Assembly: GCA_022641835.1 (NCBI GenBank)
Contig: CP048716.1
Coordinates: forward strand, 1-64,000
Direction: 5' to 3'
Length of the DNA: 64,000 nucleotides
Source of the DNA: Petasospora fabianii
Taxonomy: Eukaryota > Ascomycota > Saccharomycetes > Phaffomycetales > Wickerhamomycetaceae
Below are positions 29,542 to 39,915 of the stretch, piece after piece; the first letter of the stretch is position 1; each line of letters starts with the position of its first letter. A program made the translations under genes and the position numbers. The notes beneath the pieces were generated by a model. It had not been told where the DNA came from. It saw nothing but the letters and a program-made list of their open reading frames with translations, and searched no databases.

Positions 29542-31011
29542 TTATAAACGCTTAACAAAGCTCATAAAGACATCCATAGAGAAATCATAGTCGAGAGACA
29601 TCTGAATCAAACGCTGAATAATGTCCGAGTCCTGGCGGTTCCAAAAAGTGTTGAGCAACGATGGAGCGTAAATAATGTTCTTGGTATTCTGTGTCAAAGA
29701 AAAGTGTTGATGAATGTAGAACAAGGTGAAGTTGTAATAGATGTGTATGCGTCTCGCTTTTAAGCTGCTATACCCGAGACTGGTCTTTGGGTGTAAGGAG
29801 GTTCTGTGCACCGTAGAGCTCGATGAAGAGGCACTGGAGAAGGAACTGTCATCATGAGACACCGGGAAAAACGCACTAAGAAACTGGTTGTTCTCAAAAT
29901 CCTTCAAATCTCTGATTATCTGCATCAAGATTGGATATGACTTGTGTTGATGGTGGCGAAGGTTGTTGAGTCTTAGCAAGATGGTGGTAATTCTCACAAG
30001 GAAGTAATTCAGATCGTCAACCAAATTGGTAGCAAGAATCTTTTCCAAGACGTATGAGCTTCCTTCAAAATCCATTCTGTAAGAGTTCGGCTTGTTGTAC
30101 TTCAAGGAGTCGTTCAAATCCATAAGCATCAACTCATATAGATTCATCAAATTGTTTTGATTGTGAGCCTTCTCATAGGTGGAAAGGGCCTGTCTGGAAA
30201 ACGACCAGTTATGAATATTACTGACATCGTAAATACCAGTGAGCACTCTTGAACTTGCAAATGTTTCACTAAAGAGATCTATGACACCACTCTTGACACA
30301 CAAGGAAAGAGAATTAAGAAACACTGTAAACTCAGCAATGAAGACGGCCTCAACATGACCCAACGCTTCCCATCTGTCGAAGAAAGATGCAAAATCCAGC
30401 AATGTAACTTTATCATCAACAGCGGGTCGAACGTTCGTCCCACTCAAATATCTCAACAATGGCTCCTGGTTGTTCTGAATGAACATCGTCGTGTCACCAT
30501 ACATCAAAGGTGGTCCCAATGCCAAAACCTTGGCAACAAACTCCACCGTGTTGAGAGGAACAGGTGTTCCAGAACTCTGCCTACTTGTCTCACTGTCCGA
30601 GTTCTCTTGGCTTTGGTTCTGTTGTACCTGTGCAGCTCTTCTCCTGCTGGGTGTATCACTAGCGGTCTCGCCTTCTCTGATATCGGCATCTGACTCTCTT
30701 AACTCCTGCTTGCTGTGGTATCTCAACCAGTCCGAATAGTCGTGAAAGTCATTGCAGCGGTAAAGCCTATGAATACTGAGCGATTGATCAATGTATCTGA
30801 TTCTGGAGTAATCCTCATCCTTGTTCTTTTCAATCGTCGTGGTGAGTGACTTCAAAAAGTTGAAACGACATCCTCTCTCACAATCCCTATTGGACCTGCG
30901 ACAGTTCTTGCATACAGGCAGTCCCTCGTCACACTTGATGTGACGCTGGCGGCAGGTGAGGCACCCATTCCTAGATCGAGACTTGTTGGCCCTGGTTTTC
31001 TTGATCATCAT
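29542..31011 (-). CDS. Zn2Cys6 fungal transcription factor
   Basis: A 489-aa zinc-cluster regulator. The N-terminal binuclear cluster has six cysteines in GCLTCRQRHIKCDEGLPVC then KNCRRSNRDCERG, at residues 17-46, preceded by basic residues. A CRFNFLK segment and a helical, probably regulatory, C-terminal region follow; the layout is that of fungal-specific factor family 2. There is no obvious coiled coil after the cluster, which suggests monomer or unusual dimer binding. I cannot assign a named orthologue or a target pathway. An acidic, serine-rich linker lies at about 105-150. The promoter side is long (1.9 kb to the next gene). Confidence 0.9.
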   Translation of the reverse strand: MMIKKTRANKSRSRNGCLTCRQRHIKCDEGLPVCKNCRRSNRDCERGCRFNFLKSLTTTIEKNKDEDYSRIRYIDQSLSIHRLYRCNDFHDYSDWLRYHSKQELRESDADIREGETASDTPSRRRAAQVQQNQSQENSDSETSRQSSGTPVPLNTVEFVAKVLALGPPLMYGDTTMFIQNNQEPLLRYLSGTNVRPAVDDKVTLLDFASFFDRWEALGHVEAVFIAEFTVFLNSLSLCVKSGVIDLFSETFASSRVLTGIYDVSNIHNWSFSRQALSTYEKAHNQNNLMNLYELMLMDLNDSLKYNKPNSYRMDFEGSSYVLEKILATNLVDDLNYFLVRITTILLRLNNLRHHQHKSYPILMQIIRDLKDFENNQFLSAFFPVSHDDSSFSSASSSSSTVHRTSLHPKTSLGYSSLKARRIHIYYNFTLFYIHQHFSLTQNTKNIIYAPSLLNTFWNRQDSDIIQRLIQMSLDYDFSMDVFMSFVKRL

Positions 31012-32883
31012 AGGTACTATAGTGGGTCTCCATGCAAAAGTCGAGCGCGCAAGCTGGGTGTGCTAGTGGTGTCTGGATGTGTGGGGGCGCGGTTGTTGCT
31101 GTGGACAGCTGGTGCCGCTATTGTCCTTGCCGAGGTGGTGTGAAGGCAATGTGTGTACAGAACGGTGGTATATAGTAGTGGCCGTTCTGGTATGATCTAC
31201 TATAGAAATGAGGTGTAAGGACAAGAAAAACTGGGGGGTTGTGTGTTCTTATATCTTTTCCCCAGAGATCGGAACTAGGCAAAGTGTTTCTTTTGCACAG
31301 CTTCCTTGCAGCTGTGCCTGGTAACAGCGCCTTTGTGGGCGGGTGTTCCATGCATCAACCCGCATGACGGGCTCTGCCTCGCTTGAGCGTTCGCAGTTGC
31401 AAGACACAATTACGGCGCCTAGTGGGCACTGCCATGACGCCCAAACGGCTTTAAATTGTGGCTTTCCATTGAATTATGACGACATTGTACCTAGATAGAG
31501 GCAGGCTCTGGCAGGAATACAGATGCCGAAGGGAAAACACCGGTTTGAGTGACCGTTAACTGGCGTCCCAGGCTCAGCGCTTCACGAGAATCTTGCATGA
31601 CATCAGATACCGTTAGCATGTGAACTTTTAACAATTGACTGCTATATATCCTAATATGATTTTCTGCTTCTTTTTGTCTTACCCAGTTCTCCCAATGGCT
31701 CATAATGGCAGGTGAATCAAAGCTAACCCTGTTGAGTTTTTGCCTCCACGAGAAGCAAAACCGCTTACTACACAATTGATCTGTCTAGATTCATCACCCA
31801 GACAATTCCAATACATTCCATCTTATTCATAGCATGTATTGCTACTTCAAAAAGCTCTTCAACTCTGTAAGGCGCCCTATTTCCCGTGTAATATTTCCAA
31901 AGAGTCCCCAGAGTGACCCTGATCACCGTTTGATACGGGCACGACTTTTCTGCACGCTAGCGCACGGAATGGGCTCTGCCATAACATCGCCTACACAAGA
32001 GAAGCAGGGCCTGCAAGGGAACAATATTGGTGTGGAAGCTAAACAAACCGGGATCTGACCCGTATCAGAGCAGCTCTAATCGGCCGGAATCCCGCATTTT
32101 TTGACATCATAGACTAATGATACGAGGCAGTTCACATTGAGCGTGAAATTTTCGCAAGAAGGTGATACTTTATGAACGTTTGCACACGATGATAAGCGCT
32201 ACTCAGGGTTGGTGGTGGCTTTGTCTAGAGAGACTGGCGCGCTGCCTCAACTGTTCGCGAAATCGACAGCGCCTCAGGCTGTTCGCGCACACCGCCACAA
32301 TCTACACCGCCCACATTCTATTACCTCTCAATAATCCCCACAAACCAGCTTTAAGGCCCGGAAAAGATCAATTGGTATAACAGAATCCTTCAAGTTTTCG
32401 GTGTGACTTCATTGTCTTTTTTCTTCCGACCCCAAGCGAGCGCCTGAAGCCCATTTTTTGAAAATCAAGGCGGTGCAGCCTGGCAGGCTGTGTTAGGTGG
32501 AGGTTCCCTACGAGCTAGAGCAATTGATCCTCTTCGAAAAAGTGTTTCTGAACGTATCTACTTCGAGTTCCGCTACTTTTTTGACTTCCTTTAGAAGGTG
32601 GGATCTCGCTGATTATATACTTTAGTGGATGGTGCGGCAGGGCCAGAGACAAAGGAGAGGGAACAATAGAAGGGGGAGAAGGAGGCGATGCGAGCATAGC
32701 CCCGCATAGCCTCTATGGATAAGGAATTTCTTTTTCTTCCTCCAAGTGTTGCGCTTACCGCTTACTTTTCTCGCGAACACGTTCTATGCGCGAATTTGGT
32801 AACCAACAGTGTGATGAAGTGTGAGGAGCAAGAGATACTCAGGCGCTGATTTAGAAATAAGCAAATCAAAGCATATCAACGAA
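31012..32883. other. 1.9-kb divergent intergenic region, no gene identified
   Basis: The longest gap in the left two-thirds of the window, between the Zn2Cys6 gene and CWC21. All open frames are under 95 codons and overlap each other on both strands. No tRNA, splice-signal set or known ncRNA motif was recognised. It may be an extended regulatory region of the zinc-cluster gene or hold an unrecognised ncRNA. Confidence 0.45.
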
Positions 32884-33282
32884 ATGTCATACAACGGTGT
32901 TGGTTTAACTACTGCTAGAGGTTCAGGTACGAACGGATTCATCCAAAAGAACTACACGCGATCCGTTGGGTCGGGATATAAACGTCGCCAGAAGAACAAG
33001 GAGGCCAATAACAAGAGAGATCAGCTTGCGTCACAGTTGGTGCGTGATAAGGAGCTTCTGAAGCACGATGATAAGAGAAAGATTGAGCTCAAAGTGAGTG
33101 AAATGAGAGATGAGCTTGAGGATGAAGGCAAACTGGATGATGATGAGATTGACAAGCGTTGTGAAGAGTATAGAAAGTCACTGATGAGGCCGAAGGACAT
33201 CAGGGATAGCTACAAGAAAAGAGAGGATAGGGAGCGGGGCGATCAGAAAGAGAGTGACGATAAAAAAGACGTTGACTACTGA
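32884..33282 (+). CDS. CWC21: Spliceosome-associated protein Cwc21
   Basis: Small factor bound to the spliceosome near Prp8 and Snu114 (SRm300/SRRM2 counterpart). The 132-aa protein opens MSYNGVGLTTARGSGTNGF, the conserved Cwc21 N terminus, and has the cwf21 domain IELKVSEMRDELEDEGKLDD (about 71-110) followed by a charged K/R/E/D tail. S. cerevisiae Cwc21 is 135 aa. The open frame extends 21 codons upstream without ATG; the family start fixes 32884. Confidence 0.94.
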   Translation: MSYNGVGLTTARGSGTNGFIQKNYTRSVGSGYKRRQKNKEANNKRDQLASQLVRDKELLKHDDKRKIELKVSEMRDELEDEGKLDDDEIDKRCEEYRKSLMRPKDIRDSYKKREDRERGDQKESDDKKDVDY

Positions 33283-34359
33283 CCACATGCTATTAATTGC
33301 TACGATGTTATGACCTTGAATTTTACTGTTGTGAATGTAGTAAAGTAATATTTTGGACCGTATCATGGGAAGATGTCTGGTCTAGAATCTAGGATGCATC
33401 AGTTCAAGCTGTTGTTTAGTAAATGTCGGTAGTTAAGCACTCATACTCATATCTATATGAGACCGTGGCTTTTGCCAAATACTTCCGTGGGACTTATGTC
33501 TCTTTAGGGAAGCGCAGTCCGATAGATGGCCCATATACGGGGACTGTACGCTATAGCTACGCCAGAAACAAGACATAAAAATAGTACGGCTGCTATAGAT
33601 CATAACAGTAGCCTTATTGCGCTCTGCTATCTAATGTCAGCTGATTGAACACCTGGCAAATTACAAGCTGTCGGAAGCAATGACCCCGACGCATCTTGTT
33701 TGGGCATCACCCCGACCGCGGGAAGGCGTGTCAGTGGCCAAGAGGGGTTCACGGGCCAATACAAGTACTTCACACAGCACAGTCCATCTGTACATTTCCA
33801 GGACAGAACTTTGCTTAGGAAAGCTGTACTAAATGATGTACTGTAATCTATAGTAGAATTTTCGAACAAGTAATTGACATGGCGCTTCTTCCAGACCAGA
33901 CGAGTTGATCAAGGCCCTGCAACTCACATGCCTAACAGGCTATAATGCCGTTCACTTCTATTGCCTACCATATTTTTGGAAAAGCTTCAAAGGTGCAATC
34001 TTAGCATGTTCCAGCGAGTGAACAACCATTTGATGAGAAAGTCACCAAAGTTTATCTTACACATGTCTGCAGTTGCCCCAGCGATAATCATGCAATTAGA
34101 GTTTGCTATAGAAGTTTAAAAGCGGCGATAGCGATCTGTCTAATTACCGGATTTAGACCCCTACTAGTAAAACCTACGCCTGAGTGTGCACACCCAAGTT
34201 GAAGGATGAAGGGTGGAGAACAAGAGTAAGGGGCAGCCATTACTGGCCAGTATATAAGAGGACGCTTTAATTCACCTGTCCTCCTTGTTTCTCCCTCGAG
34301 GATCATAAAGCGGGGTCCACTATACTTGTCTGTCTCTTTTCATTCACATATTCTCCATT
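33283..34359. other. Long upstream region of the orphan gene
   Basis: About 1.08 kb. A TATATAAG box at 34251-34258 and an AGGGG stress-type element at about 34229 lie near the downstream ATG. Nothing else was recognised; the minus-strand frame at 33627-33869 looks random. Confidence 0.5.
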
Positions 34360-35190
34360 ATGAACATCCTTGCCCACGTCCACATCTTAAGTGACTCTAT
34401 CTCCCTCAAGGGGAACATCTCAGATTTTGGCAACCCACCAACCATCATCAAGATCAAAAACTTTGAACCCCTCCAGCTTGCCAAAAAGAAACACTATATA
34501 TCATCCTCCCAAGGCTCATCCCCTCCACCACAGTTCAAAGTCACCAAGAAGACAAGCAGATCTAATTCCAGAAGCTCCGATAGTTCAACCAGTTCATCTG
34601 TGTCTCTTGCGAAGCCACAGGGAAGACCTTTCAACGAGTCTCTGAACGCTCGCTTCTTGTACTTCGACACCATTGATGAGATGATCTCCGAGTTGTTAAC
34701 AAGCAAAGTTGAAATGCTTACGCTCATCACCGACTTTGGTTCATTCAAAGTTGATGGATTCCTCACAACCAACAGCATGCAGTTGCGTGTCCGCGTTCCA
34801 GAGACTCCGCAGTATCAGATGCAACAGATTGAGTTTGATAAGGAAAATGATGACGATGATGAAGTACCAGACATCGTCCCAGAGCTTTGCGATACTTTTG
34901 GTACTGATGACTTGTCATTTGTCAAGATCATCAGAAATAATAAGGGTAAGCTTGTGAAGTTTGAAGTGTTGTCTGACTTGAAGAATGAGGACTTGGACGT
35001 CAACTACATCAAGAAGTTCATCACATACCCACGCTACAAGGCCAAGATGAAAATCTATCTCATCAGGGGAAGATTTGATAAGAACATTTGGTTCTATAAT
35101 GATATGAGAATGCTTATTTGGGACTTGGAGAACGTCTATTTGGGTGATAAGAAAATCTTGATCAACAACAATATTCTTACCGACATCTGA
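34360..35190 (+). CDS. Conserved-looking protein of unknown function
   Basis: A 276-aa protein I do not recognise. It has no signal peptide or membrane segment. Residues 1-35 look like a small beta-rich start, 45-85 is a serine/lysine-rich linker, 100-150 is ordered (FLYFDTIDEMISELL, LITDFGSFKVDGF), 158-172 is a run of D/E, and the rest is ordered and aromatic-rich (KKFITYPRYKAKMKIYLIRG, FDKNIWFYNDMRMLIWDLEN). The promoter has a strong TATATAAG box 109 bases before the ATG, unlike most housekeeping genes here, which suggests regulated expression. Codon use resembles the neighbours, so recent transfer is not indicated. Confidence 0.82.
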   Translation: MNILAHVHILSDSISLKGNISDFGNPPTIIKIKNFEPLQLAKKKHYISSSQGSSPPPQFKVTKKTSRSNSRSSDSSTSSSVSLAKPQGRPFNESLNARFLYFDTIDEMISELLTSKVEMLTLITDFGSFKVDGFLTTNSMQLRVRVPETPQYQMQQIEFDKENDDDDEVPDIVPELCDTFGTDDLSFVKIIRNNKGKLVKFEVLSDLKNEDLDVNYIKKFITYPRYKAKMKIYLIRGRFDKNIWFYNDMRMLIWDLENVYLGDKKILINNNILTDI

Positions 35191-35206
35191 GTCTGTTTTT
35201 TTCCAT

Positions 35207-35230
35207 ACACACACACACACACACACACAT
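35207..35230. repeat. (AC)n dinucleotide microsatellite
   Basis: About 11-12 AC units lie just after the orphan gene stop, followed by a looser CATACATC-type tract to about 35340. Confidence 0.9.
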
Positions 35231-36247
35231 ACCACTACTCCCTACCTGTTCTCACCACACTCATTTAAGGTGTATACATCGTCGTCTTCCACTATCATAC
35301 ATCGCATACATCATACATCCATCATACATCCATTTAATCCTATTATTTTATTGGTTTTAATGTCCCCTCTTCTTTCACTTCTTCCTACACTTGTTCTCAT
35401 TGTGGACCATGTTGAACTCGTCGAAACTTCTTTTGTCTTCACAAACGACGACGTCGTCTTACGCTATTAATGACCCCCTTAATGATAAGCGGCAAAAGGC
35501 CTTGCTAGAAACCCTTGAATCCACCTATGAGGTTATGGCTTCAATAAAAATTCGTAGACATCGCTAAACGCTGTCTTGAGAGCACATCGAAGGTTTAACC
35601 CTTTGGATAACAGACAGGACCGTATTGTCGGGTCGCGCAGGAGATAATAATTGTCAAAAAGCCTTGGCATGATGAGAATAGAGATTAGCAATGATTTACG
35701 AGCATATTCTTTATCATTTTAGAGTGTGAAGTTGTGTTCCTAAATGACTCTAAGATGATGACAACCACTAAACAGATGCTACGGAACAAAGGATCTGGGA
35801 TCAACAAGTCTTACGTCATTATCAAGGGTACATGCCTCCAGTCCGCAGGTACAGAAACTGGGAAGCTCGACTGCAAACGAAGCACTAGCTCTGGCAGCTG
35901 GTTCCAAACGACGACATTTCTATAGTGTCATTGATCTTTTCATAGCTTTTTCTCTTGTAATCAAAGTGACTATGAACATCGCTCGAGAGAAGGAATTTAA
36001 CAAGTGGAACATGTAACCATGGCGACGAACTAAAAAAAGGGGCGGCGGCTGCGGCGCTTAAGCAAGCCAGAAGAGAAAAAGGAGAAAAAAAACCGAAAGA
36101 GGAAGTCATCCTGATTCTCGGCGATGAGAACAGCGTAGTCGCGTACTGGGCTGAAGCTCAATATTTCAAACCTTTTGTTATCCTTGCTAGCTACTTGCTT
36201 CTTCTCTCCAGCTCCCCCTGGTCTGCTCATACACATACACTCAAGCA
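35231..36247. other. Intergenic region before the first GT15 gene
   Basis: About 1 kb, with CAT/CATC tracts at 35290-35340 and no supported gene. Frames at 35734-35925 (+) and 35885-36248 (-) have no protein features. Confidence 0.5.
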
Positions 36248-37378
36248 ATGCTGCGAGTCAACGAAAGGTTCATAAAAATCTCAGTCTTTGCATTATTCAT
36301 ATTGGGGACCATCTCTGTTCTATCTCGATCGTCTGGTCCACAACTCAACTTTGACTCCACGAACGCAGCTACCACTGCCATTTCAAAGGGATTTTCATCT
36401 GACTACCAACGTGAGAATGCCACGTTTGTCTCGCTTGCCCGTAACGATGATCTTTGGGAGTTGGCAAATGCTGTTCGTTCCGCTGAGGACCGTTTCAACT
36501 TGAATTACCATTATGATTGGGTCTTCCTCAACGATGAGCCATTCTCTGATGAATTCAAGACCGTAATGACCCGTTTGGTGTCTGGTACTGCCAAATTTGG
36601 TGTCATTCCAAAAGAGCATTGGTCATACCCTGACTTTATTGACCAGCAAAAAGCTGCAGAGACGAGAACGAAGATGAAGAACATTATCTACGGTCCGAGT
36701 GAATCGTACCGTCATATGTGTCGTTATGAATCTGGATTCTTTTACAGACATCCACTGATGATGGAGTATAAGTACTACTGGCGTGTTGAACCAAGTATTA
36801 AGTTCCATTGTGATATCAGTTATGATGTATTCAAGTTCATGCGTGAGCAGAAGAAGGACTATGGTTTCACCATCACCATCCACGAGTTCCGTTCCACCAT
36901 TGAGACACTATGGGATACTACATTGGCATTTATGGAAAAGAACCCAGAGACTGTCCATCCAGATAACCTTCTAGCTTGGATCTCTGACGACAATGGTAAG
37001 AACTACAACCTTTGTCACTTCTGGTCCAACTTTGAGATTGGTAATATGGACTTTTGGCGTGGCGAGGCTTATTCCAAGTACTTTGATTTCCTCGACAAGG
37101 CTGGTGGCTTCTTCTACGAACGTTGGGGTGATGCTCCTGTTCATTCTATTGCTGCAGCCCTCTTCTTGCCAAAGGACAGAATCCACTACTTTGAAGAGAT
37201 TGGATATTACCACAATCCATATAACTCATGTCCCATTAACGACAAAGTGAGAATTGAGAACAACTGTGTCTGTGATCCGAATAACGACTTCACCTGGAAT
37301 GACTACAGTTGTACCAGACGTTACTTTGACGTCCGTGGTTTCGAGAAACCGGCTGGTTGGGAGAAGCACACCGGTTGA
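36248..37378 (+). CDS. Kre2/Ktr-type alpha-1,2-mannosyltransferase (GT15), copy A
   Basis: Golgi type II enzyme that extends O- and N-linked mannans from GDP-mannose. The 376-aa protein has a short cytoplasmic tail, one anchor (about 10-26), a short stem, and the GT15 catalytic domain: YDWVFLNDEPFSDEFK, YRHMCRYESGFFYRH, YYWRVEPSIKFHCDISYDVF (donor and Mn site), NNYNLCHF-type block NYNLCHFWSNFEIGNMDFWR with the catalytic glutamate region, and GGFFYERWGDAPVHSIAA. The stem is shorter than in Kre2/Mnt1. The nine S. cerevisiae paralogues cannot be separated by eye. It lies 940 bases from a second GT15 gene in convergent orientation. Confidence 0.94.
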   Translation: MLRVNERFIKISVFALFILGTISVLSRSSGPQLNFDSTNAATTAISKGFSSDYQRENATFVSLARNDDLWELANAVRSAEDRFNLNYHYDWVFLNDEPFSDEFKTVMTRLVSGTAKFGVIPKEHWSYPDFIDQQKAAETRTKMKNIIYGPSESYRHMCRYESGFFYRHPLMMEYKYYWRVEPSIKFHCDISYDVFKFMREQKKDYGFTITIHEFRSTIETLWDTTLAFMEKNPETVHPDNLLAWISDDNGKNYNLCHFWSNFEIGNMDFWRGEAYSKYFDFLDKAGGFFYERWGDAPVHSIAAALFLPKDRIHYFEEIGYYHNPYNSCPINDKVRIENNCVCDPNNDFTWNDYSCTRRYFDVRGFEKPAGWEKHTG

Positions 37379-37689
37379 TCTGTCAAGGTATAGTTTTGAT
37401 TTTTCAATGTTAGACTATACAAAAATCAATCAAAAAGTTGTCTGCTCCTTCATTTGTAGAAAAGGAAATGACGTTCTTTGCTGAAACGTGCAGCGCTCGC
37501 AACAGCTTATAGGCGGAATGTCGCGCCTGAGCGTAGGCAGAGAAACTCCGGTGGAGCTCCACCGATCGCGCGGGCACGAATCTCGAGGGGTTTCCAGAAA
37601 TTTTGACACTTTCTCGGTCTTGACCTGACATCGCCACACGGGCTCATTTCTTGTACCTCGCACACATCCACCACATAGGTCTCTACATT

Positions 37690-38232
37690 ATGTCCTTTGT
37701 TCCAAGACTCGCGAGACGCAGTGCCATCACATTGGCTTCTCGCGTCGCATGCAGACGTCCACTACAGGGTGCTCTGGCGCCTCTCTCCACACTCCTCCGC
37801 AATCCATCGCAACCCATCGCTACCCGTCTCCAATCCACCCAAGCACCAAACACTGCCCAAATCAAGGTGGATAAACCACAGCTTATGATAGCATTCACGT
37901 GTAAGAAATGTGACACTCGTTCGAGTCATGTAATGTCTAAGCAGGCGTACACTAAGGGAACCGTCCTCATCACTTGTCCGGGATGCAAGAACAGACATCT
38001 CATCGCTGACCATTTGAAAATCTTCTCGGATAATAAGATCACAATAGAAGACATTCTTGGTGCTAAAGGTGAGAGCGTGTCGCAGACCACAGACGACCTT
38101 GCATTTGATGATATCCCTGAAAGTTTGAAGAAGTTAATCGGTCATCATGCAAAGGATGCCCCAGATCACGTTGTAAAGGAGGCTGAAGGTGGTGAGGAGC
38201 AAAAGATCTTGCCTGATGGAGCCAAGAAATAA
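37690..38232 (+). CDS. ZIM17: Mitochondrial Hsp70 escort protein Zim17/Hep1
   Basis: Matrix zinc-finger protein that keeps mtHsp70 (Ssc1) soluble during protein import. The 180-aa precursor has an arginine-rich leader (residues 1 to about 45), then the DNL zinc ribbon with CKKC (in [19 protein letters not shown]) and CPGC (in [17 protein letters not shown]), the defining DNLZ/Zim17 pattern. S. cerevisiae Zim17 is 174 aa. The first ATG after the open frame begins is at 37690. It lies between two GT15 genes. Confidence 0.96.
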   Translation: MSFVPRLARRSAITLASRVACRRPLQGALAPLSTLLRNPSQPIATRLQSTQAPNTAQIKVDKPQLMIAFTCKKCDTRSSHVMSKQAYTKGTVLITCPGCKNRHLIADHLKIFSDNKITIEDILGAKGESVSQTTDDLAFDDIPESLKKLIGHHAKDAPDHVVKEAEGGEEQKILPDGAKK

Positions 38233-38312
38233 AGAGGAAGGAAAGATTATCCTCTACAGTTTTTAATTGTAAATAGTTAATTTCACAGGTATAAGTACAG
38301 TCGTAAACATCA

Positions 38313-39533
38313 TTAGTCAAAGTAATCTCCATTTCCTCTGTGCGACTCCCATCCATCTGGCTTCTTTTTCCCGGTGATTTCATAAAACTCGTTAACACAT
38401 GAGTACTCCCTGAATGTGACGTCATGTGCCTGATCACAAATGCATCTATTTTTAACCCACACTTCATCATTGATTGGACAACTGGTGGATGGAGTGTGGA
38501 AGTATCCAACATCATCGAAAAAATGGACATCGGACTTACTCATGAAGAGTGAAACAGCAATGGAATGTACTGGTGCGTCTCCCCAGCGCTCGTAGAAAAA
38601 GCCTCCAGTACTGTCAAGGAATTGGAAGAACGTCTCATATGCTGTGGAGCGGAAGAAGTTAAGGTCGGCAATCTCAAAGTTGGTCCAGAAGTGACACAAG
38701 TTGTAAGACTTTCCCTGGTCAAAGGAGATGAAAGGGAGGAGATTGTCTTGTGCAATGAACCTTGAATGCAATCCAATGAAATTCGAAACTGCCTTCCATA
38801 GGGTCTTAATCGTGTCTGGGAATTCATGAATGCTGACAGCAAAGCCATAGTGCTTATCGTTGCTCCTCATAAACTTGAAAACATCATAGTTGATATCACA
38901 CAGTAACTCTGTTCCTGGTTCCACTCTCCAACTATAGTCATATTGCTTCATTGCCTCCAATTTGTAGAAGAAACCTGAGAAGAAACGACACATGAGTCTA
39001 TAACTCTCCGATCCACCATACATCATCTCTCCCCTGGCACCACGTCTGGCAATCATTGCTTTCTTTTGATCTACCCAGTCAGGATACCCCCAGAACTCAT
39101 GAGGAATCTCCACAAATTTAACCTCACCAGATACCAATGCGGTCATCTGTCGTTTGAACTGATCTGAAAACGGTTCGTTGTTGGCAAATACCCATGGATA
39201 GTGGAACTTTCTGTTAAACCTATCCTCAAAGGATTGAACAGTTCTTGCAAGAGCAGCGACCTCCTTGTTCCGTGCGAGTGTGAAAAGCACTGCATTCTCC
39301 CGTTCATAACTTTGATTCACTTCTCCTCTGTATTCCACTTTGATACCTTGGTCATCACCAGTAGCAGGTTTCACCAACTCTGAATGTAGATCGTGCTGTT
39401 CCTTGTGAAGCTGTTCTTTCAACTCCAAGATCGCCTGATGCCTCTCCTTGGAGAAGGACCGATGTACGAAGACGTAAATCACGACAGCGAGTACCGCTGT
39501 GAATCGCAGCAGTCGTGTGTATCTCGTAGCCAT
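38313..39533 (-). CDS. Kre2/Ktr-type alpha-1,2-mannosyltransferase (GT15), copy B
   Basis: Second GT15 Golgi mannosyltransferase, 406 aa. It has a basic tail, an anchor at about 10-24 and a longer charged stem with coiled-coil character (KERHQAILELKEQLHKEQHD). The catalytic domain holds YPWVFANNEPFSDQFK, YRLMCRFFSGFFYK, YSWRVEPGTELLCDINYDVF, SYNLCHFWTNFEIADLNFFR and GGFFYERWGDAPVHSIAV. It is clearly homologous to copy A but well diverged, so this is an old duplication rather than a recent tandem copy. It ends 80 bases from the ZIM17 stop. Confidence 0.94.
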   Translation of the reverse strand: MATRYTRLLRFTAVLAVVIYVFVHRSFSKERHQAILELKEQLHKEQHDLHSELVKPATGDDQGIKVEYRGEVNQSYERENAVLFTLARNKEVAALARTVQSFEDRFNRKFHYPWVFANNEPFSDQFKRQMTALVSGEVKFVEIPHEFWGYPDWVDQKKAMIARRGARGEMMYGGSESYRLMCRFFSGFFYKLEAMKQYDYSWRVEPGTELLCDINYDVFKFMRSNDKHYGFAVSIHEFPDTIKTLWKAVSNFIGLHSRFIAQDNLLPFISFDQGKSYNLCHFWTNFEIADLNFFRSTAYETFFQFLDSTGGFFYERWGDAPVHSIAVSLFMSKSDVHFFDDVGYFHTPSTSCPINDEVWVKNRCICDQAHDVTFREYSCVNEFYEITGKKKPDGWESHRGNGDYFD

Positions 39534-39841
39534 ATAGTATTCCGAGAAACCTCAACTTGAGAGGTGTGACCAGTTCATGAGCTGAGCATGAGTTACTGGA
39601 ACCGGTCTGTAAATTTTCAAGGCTATCTACTTCTGCTTTCCCATGCACCGCAAAATGCAAGCCGAACCGGCCGTCGCGAAATAACGCGTCAACGCGTACT
39701 GCTTTGATCTCGGAGTCATTTAGCCGCTTAAATGAGTCCAAGGGGCCGTCATAGAACCTTTAGTGGTGAACACACAAATACAACGGGAAAAAAATGGCGA
39801 TGAATGACATTCTACTCCATGGAATGCGAGATGCAAAAAAA
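39534..39841. other. Promoter of GT15 copy B
   Basis: About 300 bases between the GT15 start and the tRNA-Val 3' end. No gene was seen. Confidence 0.45.
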
Positions 39842-39915
39842 TGATTTCGCCCAGGATCGAACTGGGGACGTTCTGCGTGTTAAGCAGATGCCATAACCAA
39901 CTAGACCACGAAACC
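39842..39915 (-). tRNA. tRNA-Val (anticodon AAC)
   Basis: A 74-nt intronless gene on the minus strand. The acceptor GGTTTCG pairs with CGAAATC plus discriminator A, the anticodon stem TCTGC/GCAGA carries loop TTAACAC (anticodon AAC), and the B box GTTCGATCC is present. A T-run follows at once as Pol III terminator. The RNA sequence closely matches yeast tRNA-Val(AAC). Confidence 0.97.

Noticed and set aside
31931-32067. Inverted 9-base repeat TGATACGGG / CCCGTATCA spaced by about 120 bases
   Set aside because: Pairs of this size and spacing are expected by chance in a 2-kb region, and the pairing does not extend.
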